A DNA stretch of 64,000 nucleotides from Acinetobacter sp. GSS19 (GCF_028621895.1 NZ_CP117520.1:62001-126000); one strand, 5' to 3'. Counted from the stretch's first letter, positions 18,283 through 28,661 are shown. Program-made: numbers and translations. Notes: generated from the sequence alone by a model not told the origin.

Positions 18283-21200
18283 GTTCACTGCCGTATAGGC
18301 AGCTTAGAAAATTAGCTCATCCATCCACTGCGTTTAAGCTGTGTTCACTGCCGTATAGGCAGCTTAGAAATAACAGGATGCGAGCACCATGTCGGATGGA
18401 TTGTTCACTGCCGTATAGGCAGCTTAGAAAAATAAGAGGAGAAACAAAACTCCACTTCTCGGGTTCACTGCCGTATAGGCAGCTTAGAAAGATTGTTCCG
18501 GTTTATGGTGAGGTGACATTCGGTTCACTGCCGTATAGGCAGCTTAGAAATGAATAAATCCATCCGACATGGTGCTCGCATCCGTTCACTGCCGTATAGG
18601 CAGCTTAGAAATTTCCTGCTGTTTAAAATAATTAAATGGTCTAGTTCACTGCCGTATAGGCAGCTTAGAAATGTTTCAGTAGTAAGCTTGCCAGTTTTAG
18701 CGTGTTCACTGCCGTATAGGCAGCTTAGAAATGAATTTGCAGCACTTGAGCGAGCAAATGGCAGTTCACTGCCGTATAGGCAGCTTAGAAAATAAGCATT
18801 TAAATTAAAATTTTCACGTTTACGTTCACTGCCGTATAGGCAGCTTAGAAAATACGAACAACGTGCGTTACGCATTGAACAGCGTTCACTGCCGTATAGG
18901 CAGCTTAGAAATCAACAAAATCAATCGTAACAGTGTTGTCACGGTTCACTGCCGTATAGGCAGCTTAGAAAGATCAGCGGCACGTAAAGCTATGAAGATT
19001 GTTGTTCACTGCCGTATAGGCAGCTTAGAAATTTTGCTTTGCGCCCTGTGCTCCAACCGTTTCGTTCACTGCCGTATAGGCAGCTTAGAAATGGTGGGTT
19101 CAATCCTGGCCGAAATACAGCAAGTTCACTGCCGTATAGGCAGCTTAGAAAAATAGAATATTATCTTTTAAGGCTTCTCAGCCGGTTCACTGCCGTATAG
19201 GCAGCTTAGAAAATCACTACACACTGCCAATACAACGCTATATTGTTCACTGCCGTATAGGCAGCTTAGAAAATAAATATTTTTAGTTCATTTAATAGGT
19301 TTATGTTCACTGCCGTATAGGCAGCTTAGAAAGCTAGTCCATGCACTCGTATCGAGATTGATGTGTTCACTGCCGTATAGGCAGCTTAGAAATTAGCTGC
19401 AATGTGTAGATAACATTAGCAGGCGTTCACTGCCGTATAGGCAGCTTAGAAATTAAACCCCATACATCACCCCAATCACCACTGGTTCACTGCCGTATAG
19501 GCAGCTTAGAAAAATATTCAAAGGGAAATCTGTCATCGTTCCGCGTTCACTGCCGTATAGGCAGCTTAGAAAAGATAAAAAAGAGCTGGTAAATCTTAGG
19601 AGATGTTCACTGCCGTATAGGCAGCTTAGAAAAATCCTTGAAACAGCTCTTTCACTAACGCGCCGTTCACTGCCGTATAGGCAGCTTAGAAAATACATGT
19701 GCGGGCTTCCAGCAATATCTGAAAGTTCACTGCCGTATAGGCAGCTTAGAAATTCTGCCTGCTTACCCCAGATTGTGCATTTCCGTTCACTGCCGTATAG
19801 GCAGCTTAGAAATTAATCAATTTCAATGCTGCAGATAAGCTATCGTTCACTGCCGTATAGGCAGCTTAGAAAATACTTGGAAGCTGTGCAGAATTTCGGC
19901 CAGTGTTCACTGCCGTATAGGCAGCTTAGAAAGGAACCGGGTGCAACAGACTGGCGGCGATGTCGTTCACTGCCGTATAGGCAGCTTAGAAAGTGTTCAA
20001 GACAACTATCGTGTAAATGCCTCGGTTCACTGCCGTATAGGCAGCTTAGAAATCACTATTCTTCCAGATTGCGAGAATGTCAGGGTTCACTGCCGTATAG
20101 GCAGCTTAGAAAAATGGGAAATGCTGTTGATACCATTCATCAGGGTTCACTGCCGTATAGGCAGCTTAGAAAAAACACAACATTCATTTATAAAAATATA
20201 GTTCACTGCCGTATAGGCAGCTTAGAAAATCAACTAAGGCTTGAACAGCAGCTCCACCAAGTTCACTGCCGTATAGGCAGCTTAGAAATTTAAATCTAAG
20301 CGTAGTGCCGTTTACATCAAGTTCACTGCCGTATAGGCAGCTTAGAAAAAACACATAGTAAGAATCACGGGCAATCGCCTGTTCACTGCCGTATAGGCAG
20401 CTTAGAAAGATTTGTGCCCAAAGCAGACCAGGGCTACACAGTTCACTGCCGTATAGGCAGCTTAGAAAAAGCTCTACTATTGTTCCTCGTGTTGTACCAA
20501 GTTCACTGCCGTATAGGCAGCTTAGAAAGTAATATTACGGCAGCAGCATAAAAAAGGGGCGTTCACTGCCGTATAGGCAGCTTAGAAATATCAGAAAACC
20601 TACCAGAACTGGGTAGAGCCGTTCACTGCCGTATAGGCAGCTTAGAAATGGTCGTGGTGGTGCGTGTACCAACAGCCGTTTGTTCACTGCCGTATAGGCA
20701 GCTTAGAAAAACCGGATTCTGGCTTCATACTTGTGGCCAGTGTTCACTGCCGTATAGGCAGCTTAGAAAATTAATCGTGAAACGCATTTCGGCGAATCCA
20801 AGTTCACTGCCGTATAGGCAGCTTAGAAAATCAAGCGCACGGCTGAGTGGATCAATATAGAGTTCACTGCCGTATAGGCAGCTTAGAAATGATGTTGCTC
20901 GTACCGTTGCTGACAGCCTGTGTTCACTGCCGTATAGGCAGCTTAGAAATGAATGCGTTATGTGCATCAAGGCCATTGGCCGTTCACTGCCGTATAGGCA
21001 GCTTAGAAAAATTGACCTTGAACTTTAGAAGTACTTTGAAAGTTCACTGCCGTATAGGCAGCTTAGAAATAAACTTATTTTATTCATCATTAAAGTTACT
21101 TGTTCACTGCCGTATAGGCAGCTTAGAAAATAAAACTAAACATATGTACGCCCCTAGTGTTGTTCACTGCCGTATAGGCAGCTTAGAAAATATTCATGCG

Positions 21201-24005
21201 CAAATTCTGCCGCTGTAATCAGTTCACTGCCGTATAGGCAGCTTAGAAAAAATGCGTCTGAGCCATGCGAAGCCCAGTCATGTTCACTGCCGTATAGGCA
21301 GCTTAGAAAGCTTGTTTACTGCATCACGAACGATACCAAGAGTTCACTGCCGTATAGGCAGCTTAGAAAAATCACTGCCCACTCAGAAACGATCAAAGTC
21401 CGTTCACTGCCGTATAGGCAGCTTAGAAAAAAAACGGCGGCCTTAGACTGGCTTGGGCTGGGTTCACTGCCGTATAGGCAGCTTAGAAAATGGACGTTTC
21501 CGGTTTGCTGATATTCTTAATGTTCACTGCCGTATAGGCAGCTTAGAAATTTTTCACGTGCTTCTGCCTGCGGTTTGGCATGTTCACTGCCGTATAGGCA
21601 GCTTAGAAAATTGGCGCATTGTGCTTTTCATAACGCACGATGTTCACTGCCGTATAGGCAGCTTAGAAAGTTCTTATATTAAATTTGAACGTGTTGATGG
21701 AGTTCACTGCCGTATAGGCAGCTTAGAAAATATTCACGTTTGCTCAAAAAGAGCTGTTTCTGTTCACTGCCGTATAGGCAGCTTAGAAATGTTACGCTAG
21801 GCCAGTGCTCAAGCATCCGAAGTTCACTGCCGTATAGGCAGCTTAGAAACGAAAGCGGCTAAGAATACGATCGTCGCACAGGTTCACTGCCGTATAGGCA
21901 GCTTAGAAAGAAAAATACAAGAACAAAATCAATAACTCGAGTTCACTGCCGTATAGGCAGCTTAGAAATTTGGATGTAGGTCACAACTACAGTTGATATA
22001 GTTCACTGCCGTATAGGCAGCTTAGAAAAGTGGCTTTATTGTCAATGAGCGCGATACCACGTTCACTGCCGTATAGGCAGCTTAGAAACGTAACCGCTGG
22101 GCGAGCACGTTCCGACCGCTGTTCACTGCCGTATAGGCAGCTTAGAAAATGGACTGCCCATTCATTAACAAAAAGCCTTCTGTTCACTGCCGTATAGGCA
22201 GCTTAGAAAGGTGAAACCTTGCAACATGGCTACACTCCAACGTTCACTGCCGTATAGGCAGCTTAGAAATGAACAAGTCAATCCGACATGGTGCTCGCAT
22301 CGTTCACTGCCGTATAGGCAGCTTAGAAATTTATGACGTTCATCGTTTGATTGACCACCATGTTCACTGCCGTATAGGCAGCTTAGAAATATTGAAGTTA
22401 ATGCGCTTCTCGGCCCAACAAGTTCACTGCCGTATAGGCAGCTTAGAAATTTAGACCTACGAAGATCAAAAGAATTGCACCGTTCACTGCCGTATAGGCA
22501 GCTTAGAAATTGCCCGACGGTTTGGGCGTCTGCCTGTGGCTGTTCACTGCCGTATAGGCAGCTTAGAAATTCGAAACAGTCACCAGCTACGAGGCGACCG
22601 ACGTTCACTGCCGTATAGGCAGCTTAGAAATTATCAACCCCGCCTGTTGTTAGGTCGTTAATGTTCACTGCCGTATAGGCAGCTTAGAAAACGGTATCAA
22701 CTGCGTCGATCCGTCTTGTGATGTTCACTGCCGTATAGGCAGCTTAGAAATTGCTATATATGCTATGGAACTTCATAGATGAGTTCACTGCCGTATAGGC
22801 AGCTTAGAAATTTATCTTCAACAATGGCCGGCTCATCTTCCAGTTCACTGCCGTATAGGCAGCTTAGAAAAAAACACTACAGGAAATGCAGCAACAGCAA
22901 CAGTTCACTGCCGTATAGGCAGCTTAGAAATTCGGTTTAGGCCCAGGCTTGATCGGCGGTAGGTTCACTGCCGTATAGGCAGCTTAGAAAATGAACAAGA
23001 AATTAACCAAGGCAATCAATAAGTTCACTGCCGTATAGGCAGCTTAGAAAAATGTCTAAAATTTCATCTTTTTTCTGTTTTAGTTCACTGCCGTATAGGC
23101 AGCTTAGAAAAAAACAGCGTTGGATTACCTGGAATAACAATGTTCACTGCCGTATAGGCAGCTTAGAAAACAATGGCGTAAAAACCGTTCTGCATCGCGT
23201 TGTTCACTGCCGTATAGGCAGCTTAGAAAAGGATCAGCACGGTTGTCAGTGTATCCACCCTGTTCACTGCCGTATAGGCAGCTTAGAAAATTATCCATAA
23301 GAGCAGGCAAAAGCTTGGTTAGTTCACTGCCGTATAGGCAGCTTAGAAACGGTGGTCCCGAGCGCTAACTGTGACGTCGGGTTCACTGCCGTATAGGCAG
23401 CTTAGAAATAAAAATTAACTTATTGTATCTTAAAAACTGCGTTCACTGCCGTATAGGCAGCTTAGAAATTTTTATAAATGGCTTGGTGAAAACTGTGATA
23501 GTTCACTGCCGTATAGGCAGCTTAGAAAGATAAGTGACGCGACGGCCTCGGCCTGTTCAGGTTCACTGCCGTATAGGCAGCTTAGAAATTCGCTTACTCC
23601 TGTAGCTGTTACGCCTGTTAGTTCACTGCCGTATAGGCAGCTTAGAAAATTAGAACGGATCTTTACAAAATCTGCGTTAAGTTCACTGCCGTATAGGCAG
23701 CTTAGAAAAACATCGGTTTTTCGTCTGTAGAGTTATGGTTCACTGCCGTATAGGCAGCTTAGAAATTGATTCTACACTACCGTATTATGATACGTTCGTT
23801 CACTGCCGTATAGGCAGCTTAGAAAATATTATCCACAACCCACTTTAGGCCGTCGGCGTTCACTGCCGTATAGGCAGCTTAGAAATTAATAATTTCTTTA
23901 AGTATAGTGCTGATGATGTTCACTGCCGTATAGGCAGCTTAGAAAATTTTAAGCCAAGTAAAACACTGTATTCACCTGTTCACTGCCGCATACTCGCCTA
24001 ATGAA
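18283..24005 (+). CRISPR. Type I-F CRISPR array, 96 repeats (last one degenerate), 95 spacers
   Basis: The 28-base repeat begins GTTCACTGCCGTATAGGCAG and ends CTTAGAAA; it contains the short CTGCC/GGCAG stem expected for Cas6f. Repeats recur every 60 bases, so spacers are mostly 32 bases, with a few of 31 or 33, one of 28 (20,173-20,200) and one of 29 near the end. Counting one repeat per 60-base step from 18283 gives 95 intact copies. A final copy at 23978 keeps only GTTCACTGCCG and scattered later matches. All intact repeats seen appear identical. Many false reading frames arise from translated repeats. Confidence 0.98.
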
Positions 24006-24039
24006 GGAATTAAATATTTGATGCTTAATTGGTTTATAA

Positions 24040-24065
24040 AAAGGCGGTTCAAATGAACCACCTTT
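24040..24065 (-). terminator. Hairpin terminator ending the leftward element operon
   Basis: AAAGGCGGTTC-AAAT-GAACCACCTTT with one mismatch, followed on the minus strand by CCTTTTTATAAA. It lies just beyond the stop of the DnaC-like gene and also faces the end of the CRISPR array. Confidence 0.6.
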
Positions 24066-24070
24066 GATAT

Positions 24071-24823
24071 TTAATAAATATTATTAAAGCGGTTATCCTC
24101 CCAATAACACGGTACTACACTCAAATTGTTCTCATGTAACCGTGACCATAATCGGACACCTAAATCCCGCTGCATATTCTGTAATGTGAAATTGGAAATC
24201 AGCAGTGTGGATTTCATGTTGTCATAACGGCTATATAAGACCTTATGCACCATCTCTAGACGTTTTTCATGTCGGTCATGCAGGCCATATTCATCTATCA
24301 CCAATAAATCAAAACTGGAGAAATGGTCGATGACTTCCTTTTCAGAGCGTGAAGCATCTGACCAAGTGTCCATCATTTTTTGAGCAATTTCTGCACTGGT
24401 ATAGTAGCGTGCAGATTTCGTACTGTTATATAGAATGTTGCGAATGATTGATGTACCTAGATGGGTTTTTCCTGTACCTGGTGTGCCGATGAGCAGCAGG
24501 TTCGGATGATGGTCAGAAATAATCTGTTGTGCAAAGGTCTGACATTGTTTGATAGCATTCTCTTGTGCAGAACATGCGACCACATAATTCTTAAAACCAC
24601 GATCTAGGTAGCGTTTATTGAGCCCTGAATTTTTGATTCTCTGCTGCAGTAAGCGCTGTTGTAGTTCATCTTCATAAGCTGCATGTGAGCGGTGGACAGT
24701 TTCTTTAGCACACAATTTACAAAGTCTGTGACCAGCAATTTCCATCAGGGGTATGTGATGGGTAGGGCATAGCATTTCAGTTGCTTCTGCGTGAATCTGG
24801 AGCGTTTTAAGCATGGTATTCAT
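24071..24823 (-). CDS. DnaC-like helicase-loader ATPase
   Basis: 250 residues. The N-terminal part has a zinc-finger-like CPTHH...CKLC set (about residues 19-39). The AAA+ domain has Walker A LIGTPGTGKTHLGTS (about 111-125), Walker B FDLLVIDEYG and a sensor region TLLISNF. Such proteins load the replicative helicase for phages and integrative elements. It is last in a leftward operon after the DUF1376-like gene, 10 bases apart, a standard phage replication pair. Alternative: an IstB-like ATPase, but no transposase is nearby. Confidence 0.8.
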   Translation of the reverse strand: MNTMLKTLQIHAEATEMLCPTHHIPLMEIAGHRLCKLCAKETVHRSHAAYEDELQQRLLQQRIKNSGLNKRYLDRGFKNYVVACSAQENAIKQCQTFAQQIISDHHPNLLLIGTPGTGKTHLGTSIIRNILYNSTKSARYYTSAEIAQKMMDTWSDASRSEKEVIDHFSSFDLLVIDEYGLHDRHEKRLEMVHKVLYSRYDNMKSTLLISNFTLQNMQRDLGVRLWSRLHENNLSVVPCYWEDNRFNNIY

Positions 24824-24833
24824 GGTCGTTCTC

Positions 24834-25424
24834 CTAAATCCATTTTGAATTTTCTAAAAAATTCTCATTTTTTTCTTCAAAATTTGAAGATGAAGATGAA
24901 GATGAAGATGAAGATGAAGATGAAGATGAAGATGAAGATGAAGATGAAGATGAAGATGAAGATGAAGATGAAGGGCATTGCTTGAGCTTGGTTGGAGCAA
25001 TGCTTAGGGTATCCTCGGAGAATGCTTGAGCATTTTTTTGCACTTGCTTATTAGATGCTTGAGCATTACTTGCGGATTTATTCCAGCGTGCTTGTGCTGC
25101 ATTTTTAGCTTTATCAGATTTTATCTGCTGATTTTGTAAAGCCTGGCTTTTTAAACTGGTTAAAAAATTTGAATGAATCTGTTCAGATTCGATTTCAAAC
25201 AATTCCAATGCGATTAGTGTATTCAACAAAGTTTTAACCTTTGTCTGTTGTGGTAATTTCGTGATGCTGCATATCGTTGCTAGATCATGAGGAATAGCAC
25301 CATTTTTCCAAAAATCCATCATTAACAGCAGTGCTGCACCGATTTGTTCTGTGGTCATTCGTGCGAATTTTGCCTGTAAGTCACCAATATAGAGTGGCAT
25401 CCAAATTGAAATATCTTTATGCAT
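24834..25424 (-). CDS. DUF1376 (YdaU-like) replication protein with poly-serine tract
   Basis: 196 residues. MHKDISIWMPLYIGDLQAKFARMTTEQIGAALLLMMDFW is typical of the DUF1376/YdaU family, thought to act at phage replication origins before a DnaC-type loader. After a helical, Asn/Gln/Ala-rich linker comes a run of 29 serines encoded by a hexamer repeat, then an acidic end (NFEEKNENFLENSKWI). Because the unit is six bases, changes in copy number keep the frame and only alter tract length. Confidence 0.75.
   Translation of the reverse strand: MHKDISIWMPLYIGDLQAKFARMTTEQIGAALLLMMDFWKNGAIPHDLATICSITKLPQQTKVKTLLNTLIALELFEIESEQIHSNFLTSLKSQALQNQQIKSDKAKNAAQARWNKSASNAQASNKQVQKNAQAFSEDTLSIAPTKLKQCPSSSSSSSSSSSSSSSSSSSSSSSSSSSSSNFEEKNENFLENSKWI
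24886..24972. repeat. Hexanucleotide microsatellite, GAAGAT x 14.5
   Basis: A perfect tandem array of GAAGAT on the plus strand (TCATCT on the coding strand), 87 bases. It lies inside the DUF1376-like gene and encodes its serine run with strictly alternating TCA and TCT codons, showing recent expansion by slippage. Confidence 0.95.
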
Positions 25425-25488
25425 GGGTTTACCTTTTATGGGTATAGAGGGGCTAAGGTCATCGATTAGATGACCTTGTATGTTTGTC

Positions 25489-25746
25489 TTATTGGTGAGT
25501 TAGGCTCATTAACCGGAGGCGGGCTTGTTGGGCTAGATCATCGTAATGGGCTTGTCCCTCATCCAGTAGTCGTTGTAGCCATAGTCTTAATGCTTGGTGA
25601 TCATCGAAACATTTATTGATCTCCAGCAAAAAGGCCAGATTGTGAAGTTTGGGAATGTGTAACTCATAGATAAGTTCACGAGCGACCATATCTGCTTCCG
25701 GACTAACTACTACGCCGCCAAAGAAAGCTTTATTGTTCATGGGCAA
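25489..25746 (-). CDS. Hypothetical 85-residue protein of the integrative element
   Basis: MPMNNKAFFGGVVVSPEADMVARELIYELHIPKLHNLAFLLEINKCF... Mostly helical in look, no motif recognised. Its start overlaps the 3' end of the integrase gene by 17 bases, so it is translated as part of the same leftward operon. Position between integrase and replication genes suggests an element accessory function. Confidence 0.5.
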   Translation of the reverse strand: MPMNNKAFFGGVVVSPEADMVARELIYELHIPKLHNLAFLLEINKCFDDHQALRLWLQRLLDEGQAHYDDLAQQARLRLMSLTHQ

Positions 25747-26913
25747 CCTCCTCTATATTTAGTCTCTCTAGCATGGCTTCAAAAGCACTGCCATCGCGTC
25801 GCGTAACATTCGGAATGTAGCGGCTATAGACTCGGAACAGCATTTCAGTCGTTGAGTGCCCCAGTTGGCGTGCAATCCATTCTGGATTCTCACCTGCCGA
25901 CAACCAGAGTGTTGCAGCTGTATGGCGTGTTTGATAAGCACGACGACTGGGTAGACGCAGTAGGCGTAAGAGAGGATGCCAAACCCGTTTATTGACTAAA
26001 CGATAATCTAAAGGGCCACCTTCTCGATTACAGAAGACAAATTCTGAACGTCCATTGTTCAGACTTTTTTGTTGTATGAGTGCATCATAAACACATTCAC
26101 TCATTTGAATCGTACGATCGGAGCCATAAGTTTTGGTACCCCCAAGTTCCCCATTAACTAAAGCTTCTCGAATGTGAATTTCATGACGTTGGAAATCGAT
26201 ATTTTTCCAGCGCAGTCCATCAATCTCACTGGTGCGCATTCCTGTGAAGAAGCGCACTGTATAGTACGGTTTAAAGTCCTCCCTGACATGCTGCAAAATG
26301 AGCGAGACTTCTTGTAGCGTAAAAGGCATAACTTCAGTTTTTTGTGTTTTTAGATTTTTGATATTTTTATAAGGACTATCAAAATCATATCGTTCAGCTG
26401 CGCTATCGAGTATCATACGTAACACTGTCATAATCTGGTTGATTCGTGATGGTGATAGACATTCTTGGGCAACTCCGTAAGTCACTTTGGCGAGGGATGT
26501 GCGGAATCCTAGAATGTCTGACTTTTTGACGTTAATAATTGGTAAGCTACCAAAATAAGGGATCAAATATTTCCTTAGAACTATTTGGATTTTTCCACGA
26601 TAACTTGTTCGCCATTCAATTTCTTTTTCTATAAACCAAGTCTTACAATATTCTGAAAACATGGGTGTTTTTGAACTAATTGCATTGACTCTATTTTCAG
26701 CTTCTTTGATTTCCTTTAAGCGAGCACTTTTGGGAAAATATTTGGCATAGTCAAAAATGCCCAGCAGAATTTCTGCTTCCATGCGTTCAATTACTTTTTC
26801 AAGTTTTTTCTGTTTTGACTATTGTCTTCTAAAGCTGTGGTTTCGCGACAACGCATGTTGAGATATCGAAAGTCGACCCCCAACTTGCCATATCGTGATC
26901 GAATTGCTGCCAT
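25730..26913 (-). CDS. int: Tyrosine integrase of a small integrative element (frameshift near the N-terminus)
   Basis: The main frame (350 residues from ATG 26782) has a SAM-like core-binding domain and the catalytic set: FFTGMRTSEIDGLRW (Arg), TRHTAATLWL (HxxR), RQLGHSTTEMLFRVY (His and Tyr). The true start is probably ATG 26913: MAAIRSRYGKLGVDFRYL, an arm-binding domain, continues to RETTALEDNSQNRK before breaking at a run of six A (26804-26809 on the plus strand). A seventh A restores KKLEKVIERMEAEIL, joining both parts into 394 residues. It is likely functional if the lesion is an artefact. Confidence 0.8.
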
Positions 26914-26925
26914 AAAATTATCTCC

Positions 26926-27147
26926 TTATTGCAATTGAAGGGTATGTAAATTACCTAACGTTGTTTTCGTCATGTCTTCTTCAATACGCTCCCACACATA
27001 CAGAATTTTTCGCCCACCAAAAGGGCGAATGTAATGAATGCCCTCGATAAGAACGCTGTCTTTTAACTGGTTGCGAATAGTTCTCTCGTTATAATGGATT
27101 CGTTGGGATAACTCTTTTGTAGTAAGATAGGTCAAGTTCATAAGCAT
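26926..27147 (-). CDS. AlpA/excisionase-type small DNA-binding protein
   Basis: 73 residues: LTYLTTKELSQRIHYNERTIRNQLKDSVLIEGIHYIRPFGGRKILYVWERIEEDM. The winged-helix layout (L-T-x-x-E-L then a recognition helix, then HY...GG-RKILY wing) is that of MerR/AlpA-like excisionases. It sits 12 bases upstream of the integrase start, as excisionases of satellites and prophages often do. It may act as excisionase and as activator of the integrase. Confidence 0.65.
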   Translation of the reverse strand: MLMNLTYLTTKELSQRIHYNERTIRNQLKDSVLIEGIHYIRPFGGRKILYVWERIEEDMTKTTLGNLHTLQLQ

Positions 27148-27251
27148 TTCCTTTTAAAAAGTACCACAATGGTGTTATTAAATGACTCAATGCAATAATA
27201 TATGCATAAGTAACACCATGCAAGTACTTTATTACACAATGGTGATAATTA
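27148..27251. promoter_or_regulatory. Divergent control region with repeated operator-like motif
   Basis: Lies between the leftward excisionase gene and the rightward XRE regulator. CACAATGGTG occurs at 27164-27173 and again at 27234-27243, and the core ATGGTGTTA occurs inverted at 27211-27219 (AACACCAT). Three copies in 80 bases beside a repressor gene suggest the regulator's own operators. Confidence 0.5.
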
Positions 27252-27479
27252 ATGATAGTTTGCAATTTGCCAGTACTTTTGGCAGAACGCCGGATGAAGG
27301 TTGCAGATGTTGCTAGAGCAACTGGGATGAGCAAGACCACTCTGCATAAACTTTATAATGGCCAGTCAACAAGGATTGATTTTGAAACACTTGAAAAACT
27401 TTGCATGCTGTTACAAGTGCAAGTCGGAGATTTATTGCAATTTAAGCAAAATGATTCCGGAGAGCAGGGCATTAGCTGA
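27252..27479 (+). CDS. XRE-family (Cro/CI-like) small regulator
   Basis: 75 residues: LPVLLAERRMKVADVARATGMSKTTLHKLYNGQSTRIDFETLEKLCMLLQVQVGDLLQF. This is a canonical lambda-repressor-type five-helix HTH (second helix VADVARATGMS, recognition helix KTTLHKLYNG). It is divergent from the excisionase-integrase operon and probably represses it. Confidence 0.85.
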   Translation: MIVCNLPVLLAERRMKVADVARATGMSKTTLHKLYNGQSTRIDFETLEKLCMLLQVQVGDLLQFKQNDSGEQGIS

Positions 27480-27851
27480 AAATGTCTACGAATCTTTAAG
27501 TGAAGAAAAAATTGAAAAGCTATAACAGCTATAATTACTAAAGATTTTTGTGCTTAAAATTGGTGACCAAATTTGGTCACCGTATCACAATCATGGTAAA
27601 AAATATTAGTTAAATTTTTCTCGGCGTAATCTGGGATATTGTTAAAAAGCCAATCCTAGAATTAGGGAATTCTTAAAGATTTATGATTTAAAGTACTGTG
27701 AGATCATAATAAAAACATTGCTGAAGGCGTGAAAAAGTCACTTTTGGTCACCAAATGGCATTAGATCCCTTGGTTTATCAGAATGAATCCTGAAATGTTG
27801 GATATAGATTGCCGAGGTTCTTTTAAAATATTCTTTTTGAATCAACAATAA
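27480..27851. other. Non-coding end region of the element, before the tRNA genes
   Basis: No convincing gene. It holds a perfect 20-base palindrome (27562-27581) and a related motif at 27743-27755. It is the likely place for the element's attachment site, but no duplicated core was identified within the window. Confidence 0.4.
27562..27581. promoter_or_regulatory. Perfect 20-base palindrome
   Basis: GGTGACCAAATTTGGTCACC reads the same on both strands. The same half-site reappears as TTTGGTCACCAAA at 27743-27755. It could be an operator, a recombinase core/arm site or a small terminator stem; no T run follows, so termination is unlikely. Confidence 0.6.
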
Positions 27852-27883
27852 AAAAGCCCCAGTCTTCCGACTAGGGCCTTTAA
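27852..27883 (-). terminator. Rho-independent terminator of the tRNA-Gly pair
   Basis: On the minus strand AAAGGCCCTAGTC-GGAA-GACTGGGGCTTTT forms a 13-pair stem with two G-U wobbles and ends in TTTTTT. It follows the second-transcribed tRNA by a few bases. Confidence 0.8.
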
Positions 27884-27887
27884 AATT

Positions 27888-27963
<76 letters not shown>

Positions 27964-28006
27964 AGATTGAGCAGTTTTACTATAAAAACTTACACTTAAA
28001 AGATTT

Positions 28007-28082
<76 letters not shown>

Positions 28083-28091
28083 GTGCCAGCT

Positions 28092-28119
28092 ATAATACCT
28101 GATGTAAAAAACTGGTCAA
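28092..28119 (-). promoter_or_regulatory. Sigma-70 promoter of the tRNA-Gly operon
   Basis: On the minus strand TTGACC (28119-28114) and TATTAT (28097-28092) are 16 bases apart. The predicted start falls within a few bases of the first tRNA. Confidence 0.7.
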
Positions 28120-28335
28120 CAACTTTATGCAGAATATTGTATCAATTGCATAAAATAAAATCAGTCACTTATCCCTGTGGATCATTATTTCACCCTGGAG
28201 GGATGAAAATTCTCTGTGTTGGCCAAAATCTGATTTTGTAATTGTCTCTAGGACGGATTCGGCTGCCTCAGTATGTGCAGATCATGGTATAACAAGGTGA
28301 TTTTCTCGAAATAATCGACGGATGGAGAAGTAAAA

Positions 28336-28647
28336 ATGAGCCTGGAACAACAATTGATTGAGCGCTTACAGGATTTACAGCCGAGTCACTTGCAGGTGGT
28401 AAATGAATCTTCAGGTCATGGTGGCTATTTCCCAGGCAAAGAATCGCACTTTAAGGTGGAGATCGTCTCTGAAGCATTTGAGGGATTACGTTTAGTGCAA
28501 CGCCATCAGAAAGTTTATGCTGCGGCCGGAGATTTGTTGGCACCAAGCCGAATTCATGCACTCGCCATCCATGCCTATTTACCACAGGAATGGCAGGGGC
28601 AGGCACCTGACAGTCCAGAATGTGCTCATGCACCGAAGTCAGAATAA
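28336..28647 (+). CDS. bolA: BolA family protein
   Basis: 103 residues. Residues 1-85 match BolA/IbaG: ERLQDLQPSHLQVVNESSGHGGYFPGKESHFKVEIVS then LRLVQRHQKVYAAAGDLL and the conserved IHALAIHAYLPQEW, with the His of the C-terminal IHAL motif. BolA proteins bind monothiol glutaredoxins and [2Fe-2S] clusters and act as regulators. GGAGAAG ribosome-binding sequence stands 8 bases before the ATG. First in a likely operon with the SirB2-like gene 14 bases on. Confidence 0.9.
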   Translation: MSLEQQLIERLQDLQPSHLQVVNESSGHGGYFPGKESHFKVEIVSEAFEGLRLVQRHQKVYAAAGDLLAPSRIHALAIHAYLPQEWQGQAPDSPECAHAPKSE

Positions 28648-28661
28648 GCCAGGTTGTAAGT

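Noticed and set aside
19633..21763. Spacers 23 and 58 sharing GAAACAGCTCTTT (inverted)
   Set aside because: Only 13 bases match, which is weak among 95 spacers and not enough to claim a common target.
18525..23310. Many open frames rich in VHCRIGSLE, SLPYRQLRK or FLSCLYGSE repeats
   Set aside because: They are translations of the CRISPR repeat in different frames and strands, not genes.
23978..24005. Last repeat as an insertion junction of the neighbouring element
   Set aside because: About half of the later bases still match the repeat, so ordinary terminal-repeat decay explains it better.
24791..24985. Plus-strand frame of alternating Met-Lys
   Set aside because: It is the reverse reading of the GAAGAT microsatellite.
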